Below, piece after piece: positions 42,123 to 51,191 of a stretch of 62,084 nucleotides of DNA. A program made the translations under genes and the position numbers. Within the stretch, counting starts at the first letter, position 1. The number at the start of each line of letters is the position of its first letter. This DNA is from Maricaulis sp. (GTDB lineage: Bacteria; Pseudomonadota; Alphaproteobacteria; Caulobacterales; Maricaulaceae). Location: contig JAEPND010000015.1 in NCBI GenBank assembly GCA_017643585.1, forward strand, positions 1-62,084, written 5' to 3'. Below the pieces are notes generated by a model that was not told the DNA's origin, did not search any database, and saw nothing but the letters and a program-made list of their open reading frames with translations.

Positions 42123-43781
42123 ATGATGCATTTTGGGCGCACGAAACTCATCACGATCTTCATGGTCGTCCTGCTGGGCGTCATGTATTCCGTGCCGAAC
42201 ATGGTCCCGTTTGAACAGCGTTATCAGCTGAACGAAGCGGGGGAATACGAAGCCCAGGGCATCTGGCAGTCTATTCCAAGCCGCACGATCAATCTCGGTC
42301 TCGACCTTCAGGGCGGTTCGCACATCGTCTTCCAGGTCGATATGGACGACGTCCGTGAACAGCAATTGCAATCGATCCGGGCCGATGTCGAACAGGCCCT
42401 GTCTGTTGATGGTCGCCGGATCCACCGGTCCGTTTCCGTCGTTGGCGAAGAGGTCGTAGCGATCACCGTTCAGGCCGAGGATCGCGAGACCGCGCTTGAA
42501 CGTATCCAGGACCTGTCCGTCCCGGTTGATCAACAGCCTGGCGATTTCACCATTGCGGAAACCCTGGTGGTAACCAGCGGCGGTACGGACGAGCCGAATG
42601 TGGTTCGCGTGCGAGTTTCTGATGAACAGCTGGCCGCCATCGAGACGCGCACGGTTCAGCAATCCATCGAGGTTATTCGCCGCCGTCTCGACGGTATGGG
42701 CACAACCGATCCGACTATCGTCCGCCAAGGTGATAGCCGGGTTTTGGTGCAGGTGCCCGGAGCGGACGATCCGGAAGTCATCATCGGACTTGTCGGCGCG
42801 TCCGCGGCGATGAGCTTCCACATGGTCGATGAAAGCATTGACCCCGGCATTGACGGCCAGGCGCGCGTGCCCCCGGGACGCGCCATCTTCCCGATGGCAT
42901 CCAGCGAGGGCGGTGGCTATATCGTCGTTGAAAGCCGGGCCCGCCTGACGGGTGAAAATCTGACCAATGCATCGGTCTCAACCCACCCGAATTATGTCGG
43001 TCCGGTCGTCGCCTTCCGCATGGATACACAGGGCTCGCTCATCTTTGGTGAACTGACCAGGGAAAACCGCGGGCGTCGTTTTGCCATCGTCCTGGACGGT
43101 GAGGTGATTTCCGCGCCGCGCATCAACGAGCCGATCCTGTCCGGGTCCGGCGTGATTGGTGGCAGCTACACCTACGAGACAGCGACCAACCTGGTCATCC
43201 TGCTTAATGCTGGTGCACTGCCGGCCTCGCTGACGCCGGTCGAGCAACGCAATGTGACGCCCAGCCTGGGTTCGGACCAGATCGAGAGCGGCCGCCTGGC
43301 GGTTCTGATCGGTTTCGGTCTCGTCATCGTCTTCATGGTCGCGTCCTATGGCGTGCTGGGCATCTTCTCTACCCTGGCTTTGCTGCTCAACGTGGTCCTG
43401 ATCCTGGGCGGTCTGTCCGGCCTCGGGGCGACACTGACGCTGCCGGGTATTGCCGGTATCATCCTGACCATTGGTATGGCCGTGGACGCCAACGTCCTGA
43501 TCTATGAGCGTATCCGCGAGGAGGCGCGCCGAGACAAGGTCAAACCGACCATGGCCATCCAGGCCGGCTACGAGCGGGCGCTGGCGGCGATCCTCGATGC
43601 CAACATCACCACGCTGATCGCGGCGGCTGTCCTGTTCATGCTGGGCGCCGGTCCGGTACGCGGCTTCGCGGTCACGCTGGGTATCGGCATTATCACCTCG
43701 GTCTTCACCGCCTTTGTATTCTCCCGCCTGCTGGCGGTTCTCTGGCTGCGCGCGACCAAGCCGCAAAAACTGCCGCTTTAA
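42123..43781 (+). CDS. secD: Protein translocase subunit SecD
   Basis: 552 aa; a second ATG three bases downstream is an equal choice. An N-terminal helix is followed by the periplasmic P1 domain (LGLDLQGGSHIVFQVD) and six-helix RND-like membrane region with NAGALPASLTPVEQRNVTPSLG and VDANVLIYERIREE. With SecF it uses the proton gradient to pull exported proteins out of the translocon. secF starts 15 bp after its stop. Confidence 0.96.
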   Translation: MMHFGRTKLITIFMVVLLGVMYSVPNMVPFEQRYQLNEAGEYEAQGIWQSIPSRTINLGLDLQGGSHIVFQVDMDDVREQQLQSIRADVEQALSVDGRRIHRSVSVVGEEVVAITVQAEDRETALERIQDLSVPVDQQPGDFTIAETLVVTSGGTDEPNVVRVRVSDEQLAAIETRTVQQSIEVIRRRLDGMGTTDPTIVRQGDSRVLVQVPGADDPEVIIGLVGASAAMSFHMVDESIDPGIDGQARVPPGRAIFPMASSEGGGYIVVESRARLTGENLTNASVSTHPNYVGPVVAFRMDTQGSLIFGELTRENRGRRFAIVLDGEVISAPRINEPILSGSGVIGGSYTYETATNLVILLNAGALPASLTPVEQRNVTPSLGSDQIESGRLAVLIGFGLVIVFMVASYGVLGIFSTLALLLNVVLILGGLSGLGATLTLPGIAGIILTIGMAVDANVLIYERIREEARRDKVKPTMAIQAGYERALAAILDANITTLIAAAVLFMLGAGPVRGFAVTLGIGIITSVFTAFVFSRLLAVLWLRATKPQKLPL

Positions 43782-43796
43782 GGGGAGGGGTACGAC

Positions 43797-44753
43797 ATGT
43801 CTTTTGCTCTCGTTAAATACCTGCCGTCCGGAACGACCATTCCCTTCATTCGCGCCCGCATGGCGGCGATGGGGGTCTCCCTGCTGATCGTGCTGGGATC
43901 GCTCGGCGTGTTCGGCGTTGTCGGCATCAATTTCGGTATCGACTTCCGTGGCGGCATCCAGGCGGATGTTGAAACCGCCGCGCCGGTGGATGAAGTCCGT
44001 GCCCTGGCCAACGGCCTCGGCCTGGGCGAAGCCAAGATCCAGGCCTCGGTCGCGGCGCCGGGGGAAACCCGCTCTGTCCTGGTCACCATGCCCCTGCAAG
44101 AGGGAGAGGGGCTGGAAGGCGAGGAGCTGCAGAACGAAGCCCGTCGTGCGCTCGTTGCGGGGCTGGAAGCCGGGCTTGATGATGCCCAGATCCTCGGTAC
44201 GGCCGTGGTCGGTGGCGCGGTTTCCGGTGAGCTGGTGGTCAAGGGGATTACCGCGATCGTGGTCGCGCTCTTCCTGATGCTGATCTACATCTGGTTCCGC
44301 TTTGAGTGGCAGTATTCGGTCGGTGCCATTGTCGCCCTGACCCACGACGTCATCGCCACTATCGGTTTCTTCTCGATCACCCAGATGACTTTCGACCTGG
44401 CGACTGTGGCCGCGATCCTGACCATTGTCGGCTATTCGATGAACGATACCGTCGTCGTGTATGACCGCATCCGTGAAAACCTGCGCAAGTACAAGAAGCT
44501 GTCGGTCGAGGAAGTGCTCAACCTCTCGATCAATGACACGCTCTCGCGCACGATCCTGACTTCTGTCACCACGCTGCTTGCACTGCTCGCGCTCTACTTC
44601 ATCGGTGGCTCGACCCTGCAGGGCTTCTCGGCCGCCATGATCTGGGGTGTCCTGATCGGTACCTATTCGTCCATTTTTGTTGCTGCCCCGCTGCTGCTCT
44701 TCACCAATGTGAACCGCTCCAGCGAGGAAGACGTCGAAGTGGTCGATTTCTAG
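43797..44753 (+). CDS. secF: Protein translocase subunit SecF
   Basis: 318 aa. The signature GINFGIDFRGGIQ near the N-terminus, then VALTHDVIATIGFFSI, SMNDTVVVYDRIRENLR and the C-terminal NDTLSRTILTSVTTLLALLAL belong to SecF. It is the partner of SecD. It ends the yajC-secD-secF unit; the next gene has its own leader. Confidence 0.96.
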   Translation: MSFALVKYLPSGTTIPFIRARMAAMGVSLLIVLGSLGVFGVVGINFGIDFRGGIQADVETAAPVDEVRALANGLGLGEAKIQASVAAPGETRSVLVTMPLQEGEGLEGEELQNEARRALVAGLEAGLDDAQILGTAVVGGAVSGELVVKGITAIVVALFLMLIYIWFRFEWQYSVGAIVALTHDVIATIGFFSITQMTFDLATVAAILTIVGYSMNDTVVVYDRIRENLRKYKKLSVEEVLNLSINDTLSRTILTSVTTLLALLALYFIGGSTLQGFSAAMIWGVLIGTYSSIFVAAPLLLFTNVNRSSEEDVEVVDF

Positions 44754-44829
44754 GCGATTAGCGTTTCACGCGAATTGTTGTAATTTCCCCTCCTCTTGCA
44801 ATCGGTTGATTCTCGGGGAGGGGAATTTC

Positions 44830-45429
44830 ATGGCCGCTATTCTGACTAATCTTCGCACAACGGTGCATGTCTCACTGGCGCTGGCGATCCTGTATTATGT
44901 TGGCTATGTGCTGGCCGGCGGTGCTGCGCTGAACTACGAGGCGATCGCGCGCTGGACCCATGTTGTGTCCGGCATCATGTGGATCGGCCTGCTGTGGTAT
45001 TTCAACTTCGTGCAGATCCCCAACATGCCCAATATCCCGGACGAGCAAAAACCGGCGATCGGCAAGGTGATCGCGCCGGCGGCCCTGTTCTGGTTCCGCT
45101 GGGGTGCCGCAGCAACCGTGCTGACCGGCCTCATCGTTGCGGCCCTGCGCGGCTATCTGGTTGAAGTCATGAGCCTGGGTCTGCTGGGCGCGGGCTATAC
45201 GCCGCAATATTCCTTCATCGGTATCGGCATGTGGCTGGCCCTGATCATGGCCTTCAATGTCTGGTTCGTGATCTGGCCGAACCAGAAGATTGCCCTGGGT
45301 ATTGTCGAGGCTGATGCCGATGCCAAACCGGCGGCAGCTCGCACGGCGATGCTGTTCTCGCGCACCAATACGCTGCTCAGCTTCCCGATGCTGATCGCCA
45401 TGTCGATGGCCCAGACCCTGTTCGGCTGA
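44830..45429 (+). CDS. Membrane protein of the PuuD-like urate hydroxylase type
   Basis: 199 aa from the ATG at 44830. Five or so hydrophobic helices are present, with IARWTHVVSGIMWIGLLWYFNFVQIP, FWFRWGAAATVLTGLI and NVWFVIWPNQKIALG. This matches the N-terminal domain of membrane-bound urate hydroxylase PuuD, without the cytochrome c domain. The His in the first motif may bind haem. The catalytic role is unproven. A strong terminator follows at 45453-45480. Confidence 0.7.
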   Translation: MAAILTNLRTTVHVSLALAILYYVGYVLAGGAALNYEAIARWTHVVSGIMWIGLLWYFNFVQIPNMPNIPDEQKPAIGKVIAPAALFWFRWGAAATVLTGLIVAALRGYLVEVMSLGLLGAGYTPQYSFIGIGMWLALIMAFNVWFVIWPNQKIALGIVEADADAKPAAARTAMLFSRTNTLLSFPMLIAMSMAQTLFG

Positions 45430-45452
45430 TCCGACGGACCGCACAAAAGAAG

Positions 45453-45480
45453 AAGGCCCGCCGGTTGGCGGGCCTTTTTT
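45453..45480 (+). terminator. Rho-independent terminator
   Basis: AAGGCCCGCC-GGTT-GGCGGGCCTT followed by TTTT, a perfect 10-bp stem ending the transcript of the PuuD-like gene. Confidence 0.9.
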
Positions 45481-45501
45481 GTATTCTGCGTTGAAGGCCT
45501 A

Positions 45502-46761
45502 CTAGTCCTCAAACACCATCGAGCCATAGACCATCGGCCGGAAGACGTCCGAGGAGCGCGGCTCCGGACGGTGCGGGCCCGGCTGGATCTGGGTCATCAG
45601 GACCGCAGATACGCCGGTTGCCGGGCTGGCAAAGAAGTCTGTATCGAACATGCCACCCCAGGAGATGTCGCCAGGCACGCCCTGTGGCTCCTGGCCTTCG
45701 AGCGGGGGCAGTACAACGGCGAGGCCAAAGCCATAGGACGCTGCGCCCCAGCCGCCGCCCAGCTGCTCGGTCGTGACCTGGGGACTGCCCATCTGCATCA
45801 GGGTTTCCGGCTGAACCAGGCGGACATCACCCAGTGCACCGCCATTGGCCAGCATCATGGCAAAGCGGATGTAGTCGGTGCCGGTGGAGACCAGGCCACC
45901 GCCGCCGGACGCCCAGTCCGGATTGCCCTGTTCGAACTCGACCATCTCACCGGTCTCGGTGTGGATGTAGAGCGGGGACATGTCCTCTTCGCTCAGATCC
46001 GTATCTTCAAAGAAGAAGCCGGTGGAGTGCATGCCGAGCGGCTCGAAGATCCGCTCTTCCATGAAGTCCTCGAACGGGGTCTCCGATGCCACTTCGACGA
46101 CGCGCCCGAGCACGTCGTTCGAATAGGAATAGAACCAGCGCTCACCCGGGTCGGAATAGAGGATCAGGCCGGACAATTGCTCCATGCGTGCTTCCAGATT
46201 GCCTTCGCCAACATAGAGCGAATTTTCCAGATAGAGTCGGCCCAGATCGCTTTCCGCTTCGAAGAGATAACCCAGACCGGCCGTGTGGGTCATCAGGTGG
46301 CGGACCGTCATCTGCGTGCTGGCCGGACGGGTTTCGATCTGCCCGTCTGCATTGGCCATCGGGGAGACGGCGACCTGCATGTCGGCAAAGGACGGGATGT
46401 AGTCGCTGACCGGGTCATCCAGCCCGAGCTCGCCGTTCTCCACCAGCATCATCGCCGCCAGAACGGTGACCGGCTTGGTCATCGAAGCAATGCGGACCGG
46501 TGTGTCGATGGTGAAGGGGGTCGCATTTTCCAGGTCAGAGAACCCGGCCTCGGCCGTGAACACGATCTCTTCGCCCCGGGCGATAATCGCGGCATAGCCC
46601 GGGCGGTGACCCTGGGCCGCCAGCGCATCCAGCTGGGCGTCCAGCGCGGCAAGTGCGGCGGGATTGAAACCGTCCTCGGACAGCTGCGGTTGCAGCGCCA
46701 AGACGGGTGAAACAGACGACAGTGCCAGCGCGGCGGCTGTCACGACTGTACGAGCAAACAT
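45502..46761 (-). CDS. Secreted serine hydrolase, beta-lactamase/EstB-like
   Basis: 419 aa with a signal peptide (to SPVLALQ). The SxxK motif is SMTK ([14 protein letters not shown]), the YxN motif is YSN ([10 protein letters not shown]), and HTAG and a C-terminal [10 protein letters not shown] block are typical of EstB-like class C serine hydrolases. The protein is probably periplasmic and acts as an esterase or peptidase. It is the third member of the superfamily in this window. Confidence 0.87.
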   Translation of the reverse strand: MFARTVVTAAALALSSVSPVLALQPQLSEDGFNPAALAALDAQLDALAAQGHRPGYAAIIARGEEIVFTAEAGFSDLENATPFTIDTPVRIASMTKPVTVLAAMMLVENGELGLDDPVSDYIPSFADMQVAVSPMANADGQIETRPASTQMTVRHLMTHTAGLGYLFEAESDLGRLYLENSLYVGEGNLEARMEQLSGLILYSDPGERWFYSYSNDVLGRVVEVASETPFEDFMEERIFEPLGMHSTGFFFEDTDLSEEDMSPLYIHTETGEMVEFEQGNPDWASGGGGLVSTGTDYIRFAMMLANGGALGDVRLVQPETLMQMGSPQVTTEQLGGGWGAASYGFGLAVVLPPLEGQEPQGVPGDISWGGMFDTDFFASPATGVSAVLMTQIQPGPHRPEPRSSDVFRPMVYGSMVFED

Positions 46762-46813
46762 GAACTCCCCCTCGGGATATTTTTATCGACCGAGGGGGAG
46801 AGTAGGGCGGCGA

Positions 46814-46832
46814 GCCGCTCTTGGCGAGCGGC
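46814..46832 (-). terminator. Hairpin after sodB, possible terminator
   Basis: GCCGCTC / GAGCGGC with a 5-nt loop, a few bases downstream of the sodB stop. There is no T-run, so termination is uncertain. Confidence 0.4.
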
Positions 46833-46840
46833 TTGTTGCC

Positions 46841-47458
46841 TTATGCGGCGTCGGCGAGCGCCGCTTGCAGGTTCTGGGCGGCGAAGTCCCAGTTGATAAG
46901 CTTGTCGAGGAAGGTGTCGATATAGCTCGGGCGCGCATTGCGGAAATCGATGTAATAGGCGTGTTCCCACACATCCATGGTCAGCAGCGGCGTGACACCA
47001 TCTTCGGTCAGCGGCGTTTCAGCGTTCAGCGTCTTACGCACTTCCAGCTTGCCATTGGCCAGCACCAGCCAGGCCCAGCCAGACCCGAATTGCGTCGCGC
47101 CAGCATCGGCAAAGGCCGTCTTGAACGCGTCCAGGGAACCGAAATCGCGGTCGATCAGCTCGGCCAGCTCACCACTTGGCGCGCCGCCGCCATTCGGCGC
47201 CATGGAGTGCCAGTAGAAGGTGTGGTTCCAGATCTGGGCGGCATTGTTGAAAATGCCGGCCTGTGCGGCATCGCCCGCAGAGATCTTGATGATGTCTTCC
47301 AGGGATTTATCTGCCAGCTCAGAACTTTCGATCAGGCCGTTGAGCTTGCCGACATAGGCGTTGTGGTGCTTGCCATGGTGGAAATCCAGCGTCTCGGCGG
47401 AAATGTGCGGTGCCAGGGCGTCTTTGGCGTACGGCAGGTCGGGGAGGGTGAAAGCCAT
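46841..47458 (-). CDS. sodB: Superoxide dismutase, Fe/Mn type
   Basis: 205 aa. The metal ligands appear in HHGKHHNAYV, the second helix His in WNHTFYW, and DVWEHAYYIDF at the C-terminus. AGATQFGSGWAWLV with the Gln in that position is usual for iron SODs. It dismutates superoxide in the cytosol. It is divergent from the squalene/phytoene synthase-like gene by 117 bp. Confidence 0.96.
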   Translation of the reverse strand: MAFTLPDLPYAKDALAPHISAETLDFHHGKHHNAYVGKLNGLIESSELADKSLEDIIKISAGDAAQAGIFNNAAQIWNHTFYWHSMAPNGGGAPSGELAELIDRDFGSLDAFKTAFADAGATQFGSGWAWLVLANGKLEVRKTLNAETPLTEDGVTPLLTMDVWEHAYYIDFRNARPSYIDTFLDKLINWDFAAQNLQAALADAA

Positions 47459-47575
47459 GAAGGACCTCGTTTCAAGCTTGGGGACTGATATGCGAAGAAA
47501 GCCGCAGCGGTGTGCTGCGAAACATTGCTGGTGTGCATATGGGGTGTAACAAGGTTCTGTCCAGCAGGAGCACGC

Positions 47576-48391
47576 ATGTCGGCTGAAGATTTCAACACGC
47601 TGTTACAAAAATCCGACCCGGACCGTCGGTTATCCGCGCTTTTTGCCCCGGAGAATGTCCGGGAGGGGTTGTTTGCGCTGTATGCCTTCAACCAGGAAGT
47701 CGCGCGTATCGCCGAAGCGACATCGGAAAGCCTGATCGGTGAAATGAAACTGACCTGGTGGCGCGACGCGGTCGAGGATCTCTATCTGGCAACGCCGAAA
47801 GTGCGCCGCCACGCAGTGCCGGAGGCGCTCGCCGTGTTGACCGACCGCATCCAGCGTGACGCCTTGCTGGGGCTCGTGGAGGCGCGCTTTGATGATGTGT
47901 CGGCACGTCCGTATGCGGATCTGGCCGAGGTAATCGCTTATGTCGACCAGACAGCCGGTGCGCTCATGCAAATGGCGCTCGAAGTCTGTGAAGCGGATCT
48001 GCCGGACGACTGGGCCAGGCAGGGGGGGCGCGCCTGGGGGCTGTGTGGCCTTCAGCGGGCCTTTGCTCATCGGGCCAGCATTGGCCGCGCACCGGTGGCG
48101 AGCGATGAGCTGGTCAGCGAGGGCGGCAGTGCGGCGATGCTGGCGCAGGGGCTGGGTGAGGACAAGGCTGCGCGTCTGGTCGCGCCCGTTCGGGCTGCCT
48201 GCGAGGGCGCTCTCGAGGCCTTCAACGCGCTGGGCCCGATCCCGGCTGACGCCGTGCCGGCGCTGGGCTATGTGCGGCTGGTCCCCGCCTACCTTAAACG
48301 CCTGCCGACGAACCCCTACGAGATGGCACCGGAGCCGGCCCTGCTCGGGCGTCAATTGAGGCTGAACTGGCTCGCCCTGACCGGCCGCTAG
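47576..48391 (+). CDS. Squalene/phytoene synthase family protein
   Basis: 271 aa from the ATG at 47576, with AGGAG upstream. The N-terminal half retains LFALYAFNQEVARIAEATSE and MKLTWWRDAVEDL, which resemble the NDUFAF6-like branch. The second Asp-rich motif of catalytic synthases is not evident. In this branch the protein helps respiratory complex I assembly in eukaryotes and is often found near secDF in alphaproteobacteria. A terpenoid role therefore seems less likely, though not excluded. Confidence 0.8.
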   Translation: MSAEDFNTLLQKSDPDRRLSALFAPENVREGLFALYAFNQEVARIAEATSESLIGEMKLTWWRDAVEDLYLATPKVRRHAVPEALAVLTDRIQRDALLGLVEARFDDVSARPYADLAEVIAYVDQTAGALMQMALEVCEADLPDDWARQGGRAWGLCGLQRAFAHRASIGRAPVASDELVSEGGSAAMLAQGLGEDKAARLVAPVRAACEGALEAFNALGPIPADAVPALGYVRLVPAYLKRLPTNPYEMAPEPALLGRQLRLNWLALTGR

Positions 48392-48483
48392 CTGGACCGC
48401 TACAGCAGAAGTCATATTTCAAGGCTGACAGCGCGACGTTTTCGACTAACTTTCGTGACAGATTCGATACAGGAGAGATTTTC

Positions 48484-49179
48484 ATGCCGCACGCTTTGAT
48501 CACTGGTGCCAATCGCGGATTGGGCCTGGAGCATTGCCGGCAGCTGCTCGAGCGCGGCTGGACGATCTCGGCGGCAGTTCGCGATCCGTCTGCGGCCAGC
48601 GAGCTCAAGGCGCTGGATCCCGGCGAGGGGCGCCTCAACCTGTATGCCTATGATGCCAGCGATGTCTCGGCCGCCGTGAAACTGGCCGAACAGGTCACCG
48701 GGCCGATCGACCTCCTGTTCGCCAATGCCGGCATGATGTCCCGCGAGACCCGCAATTTCGGCGCCGCCGGCAGCGAGCATTTCATCAGCGAAATGCGCGT
48801 CAATGCGCTTGCGCCCCTGGTCCTAGTCGAAGCTTTCGCCGACCAGGTCGCTCAGTCGGAAATGAAAGTCATCGCCCTGCAGTCCAGCCGCATGGGTTCA
48901 ATCAGCGATAATGACAGCGGCGGTGGCTATGGCTATCGCGCGTCCAAGGCGGCGCTCAATGCCATCGGCAAGTCCCTGAGCCTCGACCTGCAGGATCGCG
49001 GTATCGTCACGCTGGTCCTGCATCCGGGGTGGGTGCGCACCGACATGGGTGGTCCCGGTGGTCTGCTGACGGTTGAGGAATCGGTTTCCGGCCAGCTCGA
49101 TCTGATCGCCCGTGCCTATGACAACCCGGCCATGAATGGCCGTTTCTTCCACGTCAGTGGCGAAGATCTGAGCTGGTAA
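48484..49179 (+). CDS. SDR family oxidoreductase
   Basis: 231 aa with ITGANRGLGLEHCRQLLERG at the N-terminus (NAD(P) loop), the NAG-like LFANAGMM and the catalytic YRASKAALNAIGKSL. The final LHPGWVRTDMGGPGG is typical of CsgA-like SDRs. The substrate is unknown. A bidirectional-looking terminator follows at 49203-49243. Confidence 0.88.
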   Translation: MPHALITGANRGLGLEHCRQLLERGWTISAAVRDPSAASELKALDPGEGRLNLYAYDASDVSAAVKLAEQVTGPIDLLFANAGMMSRETRNFGAAGSEHFISEMRVNALAPLVLVEAFADQVAQSEMKVIALQSSRMGSISDNDSGGGYGYRASKAALNAIGKSLSLDLQDRGIVTLVLHPGWVRTDMGGPGGLLTVEESVSGQLDLIARAYDNPAMNGRFFHVSGEDLSW

Positions 49180-49202
49180 GGCGACGTTTCCAGACAAGAA
49201 TA

Positions 49203-49243
49203 AACGGGCGCGCCGAGAATATCGGGGCGCCCGTTTTCTTTTT
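49203..49243 (+). terminator. Rho-independent terminator between the converging SDR and S9 peptidase genes
   Basis: ACGGGCG (49204-49210) and CGCCCGT (49228-49234) form the stem base, with further inner pairs, followed by TTTTCTTTTTC. On the opposite strand the tail is TTTATTC, so it may serve both. Confidence 0.85.
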
Positions 49244-49250
49244 CTGTCGG

Positions 49251-51170
49251 CTATTCGCCGATATGCTCGGCGAGGAAGGTTTCGACGGCCTGGAACCAGG
49301 CCATGCGGCTTTCATTGATACGCAGCCAGTGATCGCCCAGTTCCAGTTCGATCAGCTCGACATCCACACCGGCACGGCTCGCTTCGCGTTCAAAGCGGCG
49401 GCTCTGGTCAATCGGAACGACCGTATCATGCTCGCCGTGGACCAGAAGCAGAGGAATGGTGATCTGGTCGACATGTTCCATCGGAGAGAGGTCTTCCAGC
49501 ATGCGTGAACCCGCGCGATTATCCTGGTCAGCCAGGACCCGGTTCCATTGGGTGATCACCCAATGGTGGCGTCCGTAGTTATCCAGGGCATAGCGGTACT
49601 GCCGGCGCAGGTCGGCTACCGGCGCAAAGGCCGCTGCACACTGGAATTCGTCAGGCGTGTACACCGAAGCGGCCAGCGCGGCATAGCCGCCATAACTGGC
49701 ACCGACGACGCACGTCCGGTCCGCGCTGGCGATGCCGGCGTCGATCAGATGGCGGCGAGAGTCGGTCACATCGTGCTGCATGATGCCACGGCCCCAGCCG
49801 CCCCGACCCGCGCTTTCCCAGTTCAGACCATAGCCACGACTGCCGCGGAAATTGGGTTGGTAGACGGCGTAACCGCGCGATGCGAGAAAATGCGCCATCG
49901 CGTCGAAACCGCCATAATCCCGGCTTGCAGGACCACCATGTGGCATGATCACGGTCGGGAAGGGGCCGTCTCCCGCGGGCGTGGTGAGATAACCCGGGAT
50001 CGCCGTGCCATCGCGCGCCGTAATGGCATAGGGGCGGCGATTGGGCAGCTCGACGCCGTCCAGGGCCACATATCCGCTGCCCAGCGGAACGAGTTCGGAA
50101 TGTACCCGGTCATAGATCACATATTGCCGGGGCGCGTTTTCGCTCTCGGTCGTGAACAGAATCCGCTGACGGTCGCGTGACCAGCTTTCGATCACCGGGA
50201 AGGTGCCAGCCAGCTCGGCGATCTCGTCGTGGAGCGCCAGTAGGTCCGCATCCAGCCAGTCAATTGCACGGCGTTCATCGCGATACATCACGCCTGCCGG
50301 TGCGTTATTCCAAGGGTCACGAATGACCTCATACAGGTCCAGCTCGGAACTTCCGGACAGCAGGGCGGTGAACTGACCATCCTCCATGGACATGGCGTAC
50401 AAGGACGCACGCGCGTCGGTCTCCGGGTTTTGCAGGCGGGTCTGGACCGCCAGATCGCCATCCGGCAGCAGGCCGACAATGCGATAGCTGAGCACCTGGG
50501 CATCCTCGATCTCATCAATGATCGGCCAGGTGTTCTCACCGGTATTGCGACGCAGGCGGGTCCGGTTTCGGGTCTGGGAATAATCGAGGCGGGCGACAGC
50601 GCGGCCCTCGGTGTCAATGGCCCAATCCACCGTGTCCTCGCCGCCGAATCCCAGGCGCCGGAAACTCCGGGTGCGCGGATTGATGGCCCTCAATTCGATC
50701 TGACCGCTATCCAGTCGGACGGGCGTGATCACATAGCCTGTATCCGGTTCGATCCCCAGCATCTGGCCCGCATTGGGATTGTTGAGTGTCGGCTGGCGGA
50801 CAAATTCCGGTGCGAGGCCGTTTTCGACGTCGAAGGAGAGGCGGCCGGAGATGTCCACGATACCGACACCGCGGATGTCCGAGTGGAACATGGCTTCCAT
50901 CATGACAATGGTGTTGGTCGACCACTCGATACCGACCGTGCGCCAGGCATTGGTTCCACGCAATTGAAGCTCGCCGGTCGCCAGGTTGTGCACGACCAGC
51001 GCTTCGGCTCCGTTTTCATCCGATGACAGATAGGCCAGATATGTGCCGTCAGGCGACAGGGCAGAGTATTGCCTGTCCTCTCTCTGGGCGAAGGCCTCCA
51101 GCGGAGGTTGGGCAAGCGCACTCGTCGGAACAGCGACGGCCAGGCCGATCGCAGCAAACAGTTTGAACAC
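49251..51170 (-). CDS. S9 family prolyl oligopeptidase-like peptidase A
   Basis: 639 aa with a signal peptide (to SALAQPP), an N-terminal beta-propeller-like region (about residues 25-370) and a C-terminal alpha/beta-hydrolase. The triad is complete: Ser492 in GASYGGYAALA, Asp in HGEHDTVVP, His in LGDHWL. The C-terminus AEHIGE is shared with the two genes upstream. It probably cleaves peptides in the periplasm. Last of three tandem copies; 21 bp separate it from copy B. Confidence 0.9.
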   Translation of the reverse strand: MFKLFAAIGLAVAVPTSALAQPPLEAFAQREDRQYSALSPDGTYLAYLSSDENGAEALVVHNLATGELQLRGTNAWRTVGIEWSTNTIVMMEAMFHSDIRGVGIVDISGRLSFDVENGLAPEFVRQPTLNNPNAGQMLGIEPDTGYVITPVRLDSGQIELRAINPRTRSFRRLGFGGEDTVDWAIDTEGRAVARLDYSQTRNRTRLRRNTGENTWPIIDEIEDAQVLSYRIVGLLPDGDLAVQTRLQNPETDARASLYAMSMEDGQFTALLSGSSELDLYEVIRDPWNNAPAGVMYRDERRAIDWLDADLLALHDEIAELAGTFPVIESWSRDRQRILFTTESENAPRQYVIYDRVHSELVPLGSGYVALDGVELPNRRPYAITARDGTAIPGYLTTPAGDGPFPTVIMPHGGPASRDYGGFDAMAHFLASRGYAVYQPNFRGSRGYGLNWESAGRGGWGRGIMQHDVTDSRRHLIDAGIASADRTCVVGASYGGYAALAASVYTPDEFQCAAAFAPVADLRRQYRYALDNYGRHHWVITQWNRVLADQDNRAGSRMLEDLSPMEHVDQITIPLLLVHGEHDTVVPIDQSRRFEREASRAGVDVELIELELGDHWLRINESRMAWFQAVETFLAEHIGE

Positions 51171-51191
51171 GGTGATACTCCGTTCGGTCAG

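Noticed and set aside
42978-44345. 455-aa open frame antisense to secD/secF
   Set aside because: Spans two certain genes and is rich in Arg/His/Gln, as antisense frames of high-GC genes are.
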